Below are positions 1 to 8,420 of a stretch of 64,000 nt of DNA, piece by piece. The position numbers and the translations under genes are program-made. How positions within the stretch are numbered: position 1 is the stretch's first letter; every line of letters starts with the position of its first letter. Under the pieces are notes generated by a model. The model saw only the letters and a program-made list of their open reading frames with translations. It was not told the origin of the DNA and did not search any database. This DNA comes from Mycolicibacterium rhodesiae (lineage in GTDB: Bacteria; Actinomycetota; Actinomycetes; Mycobacteriales; Mycobacteriaceae): positions 248,001 to 312,000 of the forward strand of contig NZ_MVIH01000002.1 in the NCBI RefSeq assembly GCF_002086695.1. The letters are read 5' to 3'.

Positions 1-603
1 GGGCTGTCGCGGCAGACGGTGCGCCGGGCATTCCAGGATCTGGTGGCCGAAGGTGTGGTGTACCGGGTGCCGGGCCGCGGGACGTACGCCAATCGGGGAT
101 ATCTGCGACAACTCGGCTCCATCGAGGACCTGATGAGTTTGTCCGAAGACACCAGCATGGAAGTGCTGCAAGGCCTTTCGCGCCGAATTGACGTGACAGC
201 GGCCAGCAGGCTGCGCCTCGACCACGATGTGGTGTACACCGTGGTGTTCCGTCGTCTGCATGACGGAGTTCCGTTCGTGGTGACCACCGTGCACCTGCCG
301 GAGTCCGTGGCCCGCCTGGTGTTCGACTCCGCGGAGTTGACCACCGGCGCGGTCGGCACCAACACCGTGATCGGTGTCCTGGAACCGCACCTGGATCAGC
401 CTATCGACGAAGCAGCCCAGTCGATCACGGTCGCGCCCGCAGACGACCCCGTTGCCAAGGCGCTGGGCTGCGAGCTCAACCACCCGATGCTGCGGGTGGA
501 CCGGCTGTACTCCGATACCACCGGCACCCCGGTGGAGCTGTCGGTCAGTCACTTCCTGCCCGAGCAGTACACCTACCGGGTCACCCTGCGCCGCTCGAGC
601 TAG
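1..603 (+). CDS. GntR-family transcriptional regulator, HutC type (5' truncated by window edge)
   Basis: The frame is already open at base 1 and runs 200 residues to a TAG, so the start lies outside the window. The first 25 visible residues are the end of a winged helix-turn-helix: a recognition helix with SRQTVRRAFQDL, then the wing VVYRVPGRGTY. From about residue 55 to the end is a UTRA-type ligand-binding domain, ending in the usual pattern of PMLRVDRLYSD, then PVELSVSHFLPEQY. HutC-type GntR proteins bind a small metabolite and release DNA. The gene converges on the crotonase/acyl-CoA synthetase operon; whether it controls that operon is not shown. The family call is firm; the ligand is unknown. 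Confidence 0.88.
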   Translation, partial: GLSRQTVRRAFQDLVAEGVVYRVPGRGTYANRGYLRQLGSIEDLMSLSEDTSMEVLQGLSRRIDVTAASRLRLDHDVVYTVVFRRLHDGVPFVVTTVHLPESVARLVFDSAELTTGAVGTNTVIGVLEPHLDQPIDEAAQSITVAPADDPVAKALGCELNHPMLRVDRLYSDTTGTPVELSVSHFLPEQYTYRVTLRRSS

Positions 604-654
604 GTTCGTGACTCATTAGGTCGTTCGCAGTGGTCGCGACCGCCGAGCGTGTGG

Positions 655-690
655 GTTGTCGTTGAGAATCGACGAAACGTCAACGACAAC
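655..690. terminator. Hairpin between convergent genes, probable bidirectional terminator
   Basis: The 113-base gap between the converging GntR and crotonase genes holds a perfect 11-bp inverted repeat: GTTGTCGTTGA at 655-665 and its complement at 680-690, with a 14-base loop. The flanks GTGG and CCAC can extend the stem past a bulge. There is no U-tract, as is common for mycobacterial terminators. Position and symmetry suggest termination from both sides. Confidence 0.5.
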
Positions 691-716
691 AACCACGTTC
701 GGCGCATGACGGGGCA

Positions 717-1655
717 CTAGGCGACTTCGTCCACCAGGCCCCACGACAGCGCGGTAGCCGGGTCGATGGCCTGGCCGGACAACACCAAATATGCTGTGCG
801 CCAACGGCCGATCCGCCGGGTGATGCTGACGGTTCCGCCTGCGCCGGGGATCAGGCCCAGCGTCAGCTCCGGCAATCCCAGCACCGCGTCGGGGTGGCAG
901 CTGACCCAACCGCAGAACGACGCCATCTCCAGTCCGCTGCCGAGAACGCGGCCGTGGATATCGGCCCGGCAGGCCCGCCCGAGGCGCCGGCTCAATTCGT
1001 CGAGGGCCAACGCCGGACTGTGCCGGGTGCGCGCCAGATGCGCCGAAGCCGGGTCGGCGAAGGTGCCGAACTCACCGAGATCGCCACCGCTGCAGAAGGA
1101 TGCGCCATTGCCACTGAGCACCAGCTCGGTGACGGTGTCATCGAGCAGCGCGACGGTCAGCGCCTCCAGCAGGAGGGCCCGGGCGTCGGTGCTGAACGCG
1201 TTGTGGCGCTGCGGGCGGTTGAACCGGATTCGCAGGGTTCCGCCGTCCCGCTCGGCGAGCACCGGGTCGGCAATGTCCGACACCGACGCCGGACCGCGGG
1301 AGTCCAGCCAACGGGCGAACTCCGGGCCGGACTGCAGCGTCGAGTACGCCAGCGACTCGGTGACTATGCCCGGGAGCGCGGGGCCGGTCACGTCGACCGA
1401 CCGCAGAACGTCATCACAGACCGCAGAAGCATACGGCCAGCGCTCGCAACGCTCCCGCAGCTCGGCCACCGCATCGTCGACCGACCCCACGAAGACGTAC
1501 CGTCGGTCTTCCTGTTCGGTCGCGGCCAGCGCGAAGGTGGCTGTGTCGAGCCAGAATTCGCCCTCAGGTGTCGACGGCGCCCCGACCGCGACGACGACGC
1601 CCGGCGGACCGGTGACCCCGATCGGAGGCGGGTCGGACAGGTCGACGAGACGCAT
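717..1655 (-). CDS. Crotonase-superfamily protein (enoyl-CoA hydratase/isomerase) with unusual domain order
   Basis: This 312-residue protein has a crotonase core only in its C-terminal half. FNRPQRHNAFS (from about residue 143) and CSGGDL supply the substrate loop and oxyanion hole. GSGLEMASFC and LGLPELTLG each keep a glutamate at the two catalytic positions of enoyl-CoA hydratase. The chain stops right after WGLVDEVA, so the usual C-terminal helices are missing; about 135 extra residues precede the core instead. The ATG directly abuts the stop of the upstream acyl-CoA synthetase, which argues for one mRNA and a joint role in acyl-CoA metabolism. The substrate is unknown. Confidence 0.8.
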   Translation of the reverse strand: MRLVDLSDPPPIGVTGPPGVVVAVGAPSTPEGEFWLDTATFALAATEQEDRRYVFVGSVDDAVAELRERCERWPYASAVCDDVLRSVDVTGPALPGIVTESLAYSTLQSGPEFARWLDSRGPASVSDIADPVLAERDGGTLRIRFNRPQRHNAFSTDARALLLEALTVALLDDTVTELVLSGNGASFCSGGDLGEFGTFADPASAHLARTRHSPALALDELSRRLGRACRADIHGRVLGSGLEMASFCGWVSCHPDAVLGLPELTLGLIPGAGGTVSITRRIGRWRTAYLVLSGQAIDPATALSWGLVDEVA

Positions 1656-3191
1656 CTAGCCGGTCGGCGCGGGCGAGTACTTGACGATCAGTTCCTGCTT
1701 GTACAACTTGCCGGTGTCGGTGCGGGGCAACTCCGACTCGAACGAGATCGACCGCGGGCACTTGTAGTGCGAGAGCCGATCACGCAACCACGCCAGCAGC
1801 TCGGCGGCGAATTCCTCCGTCGCGTCCGAGGCGTCGACCAGCTGGACCACACCCTTGACGCTTTGGCCCATCTCGTCATCGGGTACACCGAACACCGCGG
1901 CGTCCATCACCTTCGGGTGTGTGACGAGCATGTTCTCGGCTTCCTGCGGGTAGATGTTCACCCCGCCCGAGATGATCATGTGGTGCCTGCGGTCGGTGAG
2001 GTAGAGGTAGCCCTCCTCGTCCAGATAACCGATGTCGCCGACCGTCTTCCAGCCGTGGCTGTCGCGCGACTTCGCGGTCTTCTCGGCGTCGTTGAGGTAT
2101 TCGAAGTCCATGCCGCCCTCGAAGTAGATCTCCCCCGCCTGGCCGGGCGGCAACTCGTTGCCGTCCTCGTCGAGGATGTGCAGGCCGCCCGCCATCGGCT
2201 TGCCGACCGAGCCCGGATGGGTGAGCCAGTCTTCGGCGAAGATCAACGTCGACCCGATTGCCTCGGACGAGGCGTAGTACTCGTCGACGATCGGGCCCCA
2301 CCAATCGATCATCTGCTTCTTGATCTCGACCGGACAGGGCGCGGCGGCGTGCATGACCCGCTGCAGGCTCGAGATGTCGTACGAATTGCGAACGTCCTCA
2401 GGCAGTTTCAGCATTCGGGTGAACATCACCGGGACGAATTGACCGTGGGTGACCTTGTGCCGCGCAATCGCGTCCAGGCAACCCTGCGCATCGAACTTCT
2501 CCAGCACCACGGTTGTGATGCCCGCCGCGAGCGTCTGCATCGACCACACCGAGGGAGCGGTGTGGTACAGCGGAGCGGGGCTGATGTAGACCGCGTCGGG
2601 GTTCATCCAGAATCCGATCAGTGCGGCCATCAGGCCGGGCACCTCGGTGGGCGGCAGGTGTGGAAGCTCGCGCTTGATCCCCTTGGGCCGCCCCGTCGTT
2701 CCCGACGAGTACTGCAGCAGGTCGCCCTCGATCTCGTCGTCGATGGGTGTAACTGGTTGGTCCGCAATGCATTCCGGGTAGCTGAGCCAGCCGTCGAGTT
2801 CACCGTCGGTGATGATGCGCAGCTGTGGCAGCCCCTTGGGCAGCTCCGCGGCAAGCCCGGCGAGGGTGTCCTTCAGGCCGGCCGAGCCGACGACAGCCTT
2901 GGCCTCACTGTTGTCGATGATGTACGCGGCTTCGGCCGCAGTCAGGTGCGTGTTGATCGGCACGTAATAGAGCCCGGAACGACGCGCCGCCCACAACACG
3001 GTGTGGAAGTGCTCGTTGTTCTCGATGAGGATCGCGACGGCGTCGCCCTCGCGCAACCCGGCCTGCCGGAACAGGTGTGCCAGCTGGTTGGCCCGGGCTT
3101 CCATCTCGCCGAACGTGACGGTCTTTCCGGACGGATACAGGATGACGGCCGGCTTGTCGGGAGTGGCCTGCGCATACTCGCGGATCTGCAT
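1656..3191 (-). CDS. Acyl-CoA synthetase, AMP-binding (FadD-type)
   Basis: This 511-residue ANL-superfamily enzyme would activate a carboxylic acid through an acyl-adenylate to the CoA thioester. The phosphate-binding motif YSSGTTGRPKG is at residues 161-171. The adenylation core continues with YYASSEAIGS, GWKTVGDIGYLDEEGYLYLTDR, and the C-terminal lysine motif RTDTGKLYKQEL. It is first in a two-gene operon with the crotonase gene (zero spacing). No Shine-Dalgarno sequence precedes the ATG, and the promoter ends only a few bases upstream, consistent with a leaderless mRNA. Gene order near pckG suggests a fadD4 relative, but chain-length preference cannot be read from sequence. Confidence 0.92.
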   Translation of the reverse strand: MQIREYAQATPDKPAVILYPSGKTVTFGEMEARANQLAHLFRQAGLREGDAVAILIENNEHFHTVLWAARRSGLYYVPINTHLTAAEAAYIIDNSEAKAVVGSAGLKDTLAGLAAELPKGLPQLRIITDGELDGWLSYPECIADQPVTPIDDEIEGDLLQYSSGTTGRPKGIKRELPHLPPTEVPGLMAALIGFWMNPDAVYISPAPLYHTAPSVWSMQTLAAGITTVVLEKFDAQGCLDAIARHKVTHGQFVPVMFTRMLKLPEDVRNSYDISSLQRVMHAAAPCPVEIKKQMIDWWGPIVDEYYASSEAIGSTLIFAEDWLTHPGSVGKPMAGGLHILDEDGNELPPGQAGEIYFEGGMDFEYLNDAEKTAKSRDSHGWKTVGDIGYLDEEGYLYLTDRRHHMIISGGVNIYPQEAENMLVTHPKVMDAAVFGVPDDEMGQSVKGVVQLVDASDATEEFAAELLAWLRDRLSHYKCPRSISFESELPRTDTGKLYKQELIVKYSPAPTG

Positions 3192-3200
3192 GGGAGCACA

Positions 3201-3238
3201 ATACGACAGGCCCAGTTGACAGGTGTCAACTGGGCCTG
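3201..3238 (-). promoter_or_regulatory. Palindrome overlapping the promoter of the acyl-CoA synthetase operon
   Basis: CAGGCCCAGTTGACA at 3207-3221 is followed by GG and its exact reverse complement at 3224-3238, giving 15-bp arms. On the minus strand this includes a perfect -35 TTGACA (3229-3224), a 17-base spacer and a -10-like TCGTAT (3206-3201). Transcription would begin about 3-4 bases before the ATG at 3191. The site also lies 17 bases beyond the pckG stop, so it could double as a pckG terminator. An operator role is inferred from a symmetric site lying on -35 and spacer. Confidence 0.6.
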
Positions 3239-3255
3239 CGCTGCCTGCTCAGAAA

Positions 3256-5082
3256 CTACTCGGCTTCGGCGAGACGCTGCTTGAGCGCCTCGAACTCGTC
3301 CTTCACCCCGGTCGGCAGCTTCTCGCCGACAAAGGAGAACCACTCCTCGATCTGCGGGAGCTCGTCACGCCATTCCTGCACGTTGACCGCCAGTGCCTCG
3401 TTGACGTCGGCCGGATCGGCGTCCAGCCCCTCGAGGTCCAGATCGGCGGCGCTCGGCACGATGCCGATCGGCGTGGTGGAGCCGTTGGCCTTGCCCTCGA
3501 CCCGCTCGATGATCCACTTCATCACACGGCTGTTCTCGCCGAAGCCCGGCCACAGGAAGCGGCCGTCGTCGCCGCGACGGAACCAGTTGACGAAGAAGAT
3601 CTTCGGCATCTTCGACTCGTCGGCGTTCTTGCCCAGATTGATCCAGTGGGCGAAGTAGTCGCCGACGTTGTAGCCCAGGAACGGCAGCATGGCCATCGGG
3701 TCACGACGGACGGTGCCGACCTTGCCCTCGGCGGCGGCGGTCTGCTCGGAGCCCAGCGTCGCGCCGATGAAGACGCCGTGCTGCCAGTCGCGGGCCTGCG
3801 TCACCAGCGGCACCGTGGTCTTGCGGCGGCCGCCGAACAGAATGGCCGAGATCGGCACGCCCTGCGGGTCATCCCACTCAGGTGCCAGCGTCGGGCACTG
3901 CGACATCGGCGTGCAGTAGCGCGAGTTCGGATGAGCGGCTTTCTCCTCCGAGTCGGGCGTCCACTCATTGCCCTTCCAGTCGATCAGGTGCTGCGGGTCG
4001 CCTTCCAGGCCCTCCCACCAGACGCCGCCGTCGTCGGTGAGCGCGACGTTGGTGAAGACGGTGTTGCCTGCCGCGACGGTCTTCATCGCGTTCGGGTTCG
4101 AGCTCCAGTTGGTGCCCGGCGCGACGCCGAAGAAGCCGAACTCCGGGTTGGTGGCGTACAGCCGGCCGTCCTTGCCGAAGCGCATCCAGGCAATGTCGTC
4201 GCCGACGGTCTCGGCGCGCCAGCCGGGGATGGTCGGCTGCAGCATCGCGAGGTTGGTCTTGCCGCACGCCGACGGGAACGCGGCGGCGACGAAATACGAC
4301 TTGTTCTCCGGCGAGATGAGCTTGAGGATCAGCATGTGCTCGGCGAGCCAGCCCTCGTCATGCGCCATGGCCGAGGCGATCCGCAGCGAGTAGCACTTCT
4401 TGCCCAGCAACGCGTTGCCGCCGTAACCCGAACCGAAGCTCCAGATTTCGCGGGTCTCCGGGAAGTGGGTGATGTATTTGGTGTCGTTGCACGGCCACGG
4501 AACGTCTTGTTCGCCCGGCGCGAGGGGCGCGCCCAGTGAGTGCAGCGCCTTGACGAAGAAGCCGTCCTCGCCCATCTTCTCCAGCGCGGCCTTGCCCATC
4601 CGCGTCATCGTCCGCATCGAGACGACCACATATTCGGAGTCGGTGATCTCGACGCCGAGCTTGGGGTCGTCGGCGCCGAGCGGGCCCATGCAGAACGGCA
4701 CCACATACATGGTGCGGCCGCGCATCGACCCGCGGTACAGGTCGGTCATGAGGCCGCGCATCTCGGCCGGGTCCATCCAGTTGTTGGTGGGGCCGGCGTC
4801 GATCTCCCGCTCCGAGCAGATGAACGTGCGCGACTCGACGCGCGCCACGTCCGACGGGGCCGAACGCGCGAGATACGAACTCGGCTCCTCGGAGTCGCTC
4901 AGCTTGGTGAAGGTTCCGGCGGCGACCAGTTCGTCGCACAGCCGCTGGTATTCCTCTTCGGAGCCGTCGGCGAAGACCACCCGGTCGGGCTGCGTGAGTT
5001 CGGCGACTTCTTGGACCCAAGCGAGCAGGCCCTGATGCTTGGTCGGTGCGTTATCCAGACCGGGGATGGTCGCTGAAGTCAT
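3256..5082 (-). CDS. pckG: Phosphoenolpyruvate carboxykinase (GTP)
   Basis: This 608-residue cytosolic enzyme converts oxaloacetate and GTP to phosphoenolpyruvate, CO2 and GDP, the entry step of gluconeogenesis that mycobacteria need on fatty acids. The GTP-PEPCK signature [13 protein letters not shown] spans residues 269-281, with the P-loop lysine at 275. Other family blocks are [27 protein letters not shown] and [15 protein letters not shown]. Length is typical of the family. The ATG at 5082 has AGGAGA eight bases upstream. It is followed by the palindrome at 3207-3238 and then the lipid-activation operon on the same strand. Its upstream region holds an inverted repeat that may be regulatory. 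Confidence 0.98.
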   Translation of the reverse strand: MTSATIPGLDNAPTKHQGLLAWVQEVAELTQPDRVVFADGSEEEYQRLCDELVAAGTFTKLSDSEEPSSYLARSAPSDVARVESRTFICSEREIDAGPTNNWMDPAEMRGLMTDLYRGSMRGRTMYVVPFCMGPLGADDPKLGVEITDSEYVVVSMRTMTRMGKAALEKMGEDGFFVKALHSLGAPLAPGEQDVPWPCNDTKYITHFPETREIWSFGSGYGGNALLGKKCYSLRIASAMAHDEGWLAEHMLILKLISPENKSYFVAAAFPSACGKTNLAMLQPTIPGWRAETVGDDIAWMRFGKDGRLYATNPEFGFFGVAPGTNWSSNPNAMKTVAAGNTVFTNVALTDDGGVWWEGLEGDPQHLIDWKGNEWTPDSEEKAAHPNSRYCTPMSQCPTLAPEWDDPQGVPISAILFGGRRKTTVPLVTQARDWQHGVFIGATLGSEQTAAAEGKVGTVRRDPMAMLPFLGYNVGDYFAHWINLGKNADESKMPKIFFVNWFRRGDDGRFLWPGFGENSRVMKWIIERVEGKANGSTTPIGIVPSAADLDLEGLDADPADVNEALAVNVQEWRDELPQIEEWFSFVGEKLPTGVKDEFEALKQRLAEAE

Positions 5083-5163
5083 CGCTCTATTCTCCTGCTT
5101 ACTTTTATGGCCAGGACGCAGGCCGGATTCCGCGCCGAGACACGGTCCTCCCTGAAAAGTAGG

Positions 5164-5202
5164 TTAACGCGGGTGAGATACCCGCGGTTAATCGGGATTA
5201 TG
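5164..5202 (-). promoter_or_regulatory. Inverted repeat and -10-like element upstream of pckG
   Basis: CGCGGGT at 5168-5174 and ACCCGCG at 5180-5186 form a perfect 7-bp repeat around GAGAT. TTAA at 5164-5167 and 5088-style flank TTAA at 5188-5191 extend it past one unpaired G. On the minus strand a -10-like CATAAT (5202-5197) lies just upstream. The element is about 82-109 bases before the pckG start and 45 bases after the stop of the previous gene. It could be a pckG operator, a leader structure, or the terminator of the preceding operon; sequence alone does not decide. Confidence 0.45.
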
Positions 5203-5235
5203 TCCGATGACTCACAGGAACGATTCAGAAGCGCG

Positions 5236-6669
5236 CTAATTGGCCTGTTCGGCTGTATTCAACGCATCGAATTCGTCCCGGATCGCCGCCAGCGCACTCT
5301 CGATCACTGGGACATGCCGGTCCCGTAGCGCGAGAGCACGGGCACCCGCGCTCGCATGTTCGCGAATCTCGCGGTCGATCCGGGCGATGGCGTCCTCGGT
5401 GCGGGACTGGTCCGCGGCGTCGCGTTCGGCGGCGGCACGAGTCAGCGCCGCCTCGGCCCCGAGCACCCGGGTGGCCACCCACTCCTCCATCGCGGTGCGC
5501 TGTCGGCTTATGACCTCCACCACCCACCGATCGAGGACGGCCCGGTCATGCAAGAGGCCGCGGACCCCGACCACCCACACAGTCAGGGCGACCCCGATCA
5601 CGGCGCCGCCGAGTGCGCCGCCGACCGCCCACCGCGGCGCCAAGTCCGCGAACACCCGGGTCAGCGTCAACGCCACCCCCACCCCGAAGCCGCCTCCCAG
5701 CAGCAGCATCAATCGGTTCTCCGCGCCGCGGGCCCGCGACGGCGGGGCGTCCACCTCGACGGTGGGGTGTGCGCCGACCGGCCCGACCGCCAGACCCACT
5801 TCCTCGCCGACGTCGGCCAGGTGCCGGGCGACGCCGGCGCCGACGTCGTTCGCCACCTCGCCCGCCCGGCGTCGAACCTCGTCGGGGAACCGGGCAAGGC
5901 CGCGTCGGCTCAGGGCCGCCACGTCTTCCTGCAACTCGGTCCGCACCGACGCGCACCGGTTGCGGGCGAAATACGTCAGCTCAAGGCGGGCCTGCTGGAT
6001 CTGGGCGCGCAGCGCGATGGACCGCTGCGACTTGTCCACCCGGTATCGGTGCAACGCCGCGGCGCGCTGAGCACGCAGGGCTTCCAGCCTCGCATCCCGG
6101 CCGCGGCCGATCACGGCGGCCGCCAACCGCCGATTCGCTGTAAGCAGTTGATTCTCCTTGGCCCGCAAGCGATTTCGTCGGTCTGCCGTTTCGTCGGCGA
6201 GGATCTCGCGCAGCGCGGTGACGAGCTCGTCGACGACGGGCGCCCCGAGATCGGGCGCGGCGGCCGCACCCACCCACGGCACGTCGCGGTAGCGGGGCGC
6301 CCGCTGCGCGAGCAGTGCACGATCGGCGTCGAGCACCTCGCGCCAGGTGCGATGGACGTCGATCTTGGCCACCACCCCGATGACCACGTCGGTGTCGGCG
6401 GCGACGGAATCCAGTAGCGCACAGTCCGACTCGGTGAGCGGCGCCGTGGCCGACACCACGAACACCACCGCTGCCGGCGCCTGGCCGGCGGCGAGCTCGT
6501 CGGCTTCGACCACGGTGTGCTCGGGCAGCCGGTCCCGCAGGGCGATGACCACGCTGCTGGTCCCAGCCAGCCACGGACCGGCCACCAGCACCACGTCGCG
6601 CCGGACGACGGGGGGCATCGGCAGGGCCGGGTCGATCTGCGACACCAGCGACTCGACGCGGTCGGTCAC
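5236..6669 (-). CDS. Membrane-associated GTPase-like protein with degenerate P-loop (Rv0210-like)
   Basis: The GTG start at 6669 overlaps the upstream stop (GTGA), giving 477 residues. Near the N-terminus VLVAGPWLAGTSSVV is placed like a P-loop but lacks the lysine, and VVAKID sits where a G4 NKxD motif would be. The middle is a long Arg/Ala-rich, probably helical region. Two adjacent hydrophobic segments follow (LMLLLGGGFGVGVALTL and GGALGGAVIGVALTVWVV), then a charged C-terminal helix. G-domain, helical stalk and paired membrane segments resemble bacterial dynamin-like proteins, but this is inferred from layout. It forms an operon with the gene upstream and matches M. tuberculosis Rv0210 by position. 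Confidence 0.65.
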   Translation of the reverse strand: MTDRVESLVSQIDPALPMPPVVRRDVVLVAGPWLAGTSSVVIALRDRLPEHTVVEADELAAGQAPAAVVFVVSATAPLTESDCALLDSVAADTDVVIGVVAKIDVHRTWREVLDADRALLAQRAPRYRDVPWVGAAAAPDLGAPVVDELVTALREILADETADRRNRLRAKENQLLTANRRLAAAVIGRGRDARLEALRAQRAAALHRYRVDKSQRSIALRAQIQQARLELTYFARNRCASVRTELQEDVAALSRRGLARFPDEVRRRAGEVANDVGAGVARHLADVGEEVGLAVGPVGAHPTVEVDAPPSRARGAENRLMLLLGGGFGVGVALTLTRVFADLAPRWAVGGALGGAVIGVALTVWVVGVRGLLHDRAVLDRWVVEVISRQRTAMEEWVATRVLGAEAALTRAAAERDAADQSRTEDAIARIDREIREHASAGARALALRDRHVPVIESALAAIRDEFDALNTAEQAN

Positions 6670-7568
6670 GGCTCGGCCTCTACCGCTTCGGGAACACCGC
6701 CTGCGCGTTCCCACAGCCGCAGCGAGCCGCGCGCGATGTCGGCACCGCAGCAGGCGTGCAGGCGCGACACCGGCCCGCGCGAATACCGTTGCCACGCAAC
6801 GGCACGCCGCAGGTGGGCCTCCGCGCTGACGTCAGCATCGACGATCATCCCCACGGCCCGCACCACCTCGATAGCCGCGGCCATCCTCGCGGCGACGGCC
6901 TCGTCGGTGGCCGAACCCAGTCCGGCCAGCCGCTCGTAGCGCACCGGTGCCGCGGCCGCCTCGAGCCCGCCGAGCAACCCGTCGAGCGCGCTCGCCGCGC
7001 GCAGCGCCGCGCTCACTTCGGCCCGGCCCGCGCCATTACGCAGCGCCAGCACCGCGTGCGCGATGCCGAACAGGTCGAGGTCGACGAGCAGCCGCTGCCG
7101 CACCGCGTCCGGCAGCTTGTGCTCACCGGTCACGAAGCGGTCGGTCGAGCCCAGGTCGGCCGGGTCGGCGGTCAGCGTTCGCAGCGCGCCGAGCACCTCG
7201 TCGTCCAGGATCCGATCGTCCACCGCGGCGGCCGCGGCCAAACCGGCCAAGGGATATACCGGCACACCCACGCTCTCGCCGAGCAGCCGGCAGCGCTCAG
7301 TAGCGGCCGCGACCGGTCCCGCGCCGCCGAATCCGGTCAGGTCCGCCTTGTTGAGGACGGCGACGACGGGCCGCGACGATCTGGTCAGCGCGCGCCGGTC
7401 CTCCGGCTTCAACGTCTCGGCGAATACGTGAACGTCCAGGTCGGCGGCTGCAGTCGGTGCCACCACTGCCACACCGGCCCCACGCAGCACGCGGGTCACC
7501 GTGCGCCGGCCGCACCCGGGTCGGCCGACCACCCTGACCCGCACCGGCAGCCCCACCACATCGGACAT
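6666..7568 (-). CDS. GTPase-like protein (Rv0209-like), partner of the downstream gene
   Basis: The 300-residue product begins with a nucleotide-binding fold: VRVVGRPGCGRRTVTRVL resembles a P-loop with arginine in place of the invariant lysine, and VVAVLNKADL is a good G4 motif for guanine recognition. The remainder is Ala/Arg-rich and probably helical, with no clear membrane segment. The ATG at 7568 is preferred because it starts directly before the G-domain; in-frame ATGs further upstream would intrude on the divergent trmB start. The stop overlaps the next gene's start by four bases, indicating translational coupling. Biochemical function is unknown; family resemblance is by motif only. 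Confidence 0.65.
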   Translation of the reverse strand: MSDVVGLPVRVRVVGRPGCGRRTVTRVLRGAGVAVVAPTAAADLDVHVFAETLKPEDRRALTRSSRPVVAVLNKADLTGFGGAGPVAAATERCRLLGESVGVPVYPLAGLAAAAAVDDRILDDEVLGALRTLTADPADLGSTDRFVTGEHKLPDAVRQRLLVDLDLFGIAHAVLALRNGAGRAEVSAALRAASALDGLLGGLEAAAAPVRYERLAGLGSATDEAVAARMAAAIEVVRAVGMIVDADVSAEAHLRRAVAWQRYSRGPVSRLHACCGADIARGSLRLWERAGGVPEAVEAEP

Positions 7569-7661
7569 GCTGGCATCAGCGGGCGTGTGGCGCGAGCCAC
7601 TACCAGGAGAAGGCAACTGTTGGGTATCAATCTGCACCACGGAGCGGGTACACCTCTGTTC

Positions 7662-8420
7662 ATGAGCGACCATGGACGGATGCATGCGCAGCGCCACGGT
7701 GGCTCAGCCACGCCCGATGCCTGGCCGGCGCATCCCTATCCACGGATCACCAGCTTCCGTTCGCGGCGCTCGACGCTGACCGAGTCGCAGCAGGACGCGT
7801 GGGACCGGCTGTGGCCCGAGATGGGCACTATGGCACGCGAGGGCGAGGATCCCGCGGGCCTGCTGGACACCACCGCGTGGTTCGGCAGGCAGGCGCCCGT
7901 CGTCCTCGAGATCGGCTGCGGAACCGGCACCTCGACGCTGGCGATGGCGATGGCCGAGCCGGACATCGACGTCGTGGCGGCCGAAGTCTACAAACGTGGG
8001 CTGGCTCAGCTGCTCAGCGCGGTCGGCCGCGAAGGTGTATCCAACATCCGGCTGGTCCGCGGCGACGCCGTCGACGTCCTGGAGAATATGTTCGGCACGG
8101 GCTCGCTGACCGGGGTACGGGTGTTCTTCCCCGACCCGTGGCCGAAGTCACGGCACCACAAGCGCCGACTGCTGCAGCCGACCACGATCTCGCTGATCGC
8201 CGACCGGCTGCGGCCGGGCGGTGTGCTGCACGCCGCGACCGACCACGCGGGCTACGCCGAGCAGATCGCCGAGGCAGGCGATGCCGAACCGCTGCTGCGT
8301 CGCGCGCAGCCCGGCGACGAGCTGCCGATCTCGGTGCAACGTCCGAGGACCAAATACGAGACGAAGGCCGCTGAGGCGGGCAGCGCGGTGGCCGAACTCC
8401 TCTGGGTGAGGCAGCGATGA
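7662..8420 (+). CDS. trmB: tRNA (guanine-N7-)-methyltransferase
   Basis: This 252-residue SAM-dependent enzyme forms m7G at position 46 in the tRNA variable loop. The SAM-binding motif LEIGCGTGTST lies at residues 82-92, and the TrmB signature FPDPWPKSRHHKRRL at residues 156-170. ISVQRPRTKYETKA near the end is the family's C-terminal block. The ATG at 7662 was chosen because the family N-terminus follows it directly. The gene overlaps the NYN-domain gene by ATGA, and that gene is followed by mmpL3. It diverges from the GTPase-like pair across 93 bases. Confidence 0.95.
   Translation: MSDHGRMHAQRHGGSATPDAWPAHPYPRITSFRSRRSTLTESQQDAWDRLWPEMGTMAREGEDPAGLLDTTAWFGRQAPVVLEIGCGTGTSTLAMAMAEPDIDVVAAEVYKRGLAQLLSAVGREGVSNIRLVRGDAVDVLENMFGTGSLTGVRVFFPDPWPKSRHHKRRLLQPTTISLIADRLRPGGVLHAATDHAGYAEQIAEAGDAEPLLRRAQPGDELPISVQRPRTKYETKAAEAGSAVAELLWVRQR

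Noticed and set aside
894..3284. A 2.4-kb open frame on the plus strand opposite the crotonase and acyl-CoA synthetase genes
   Set aside because: Arg/Gly/Asp-rich antisense translation typical of high-GC shadows; the minus strand carries clear enzyme motifs throughout.
7587..7600. GTGGC-GCGA-GCCAC palindrome between trmB and the GTPase-like gene
   Set aside because: Only 5-bp arms in GC-rich DNA; expected often by chance.
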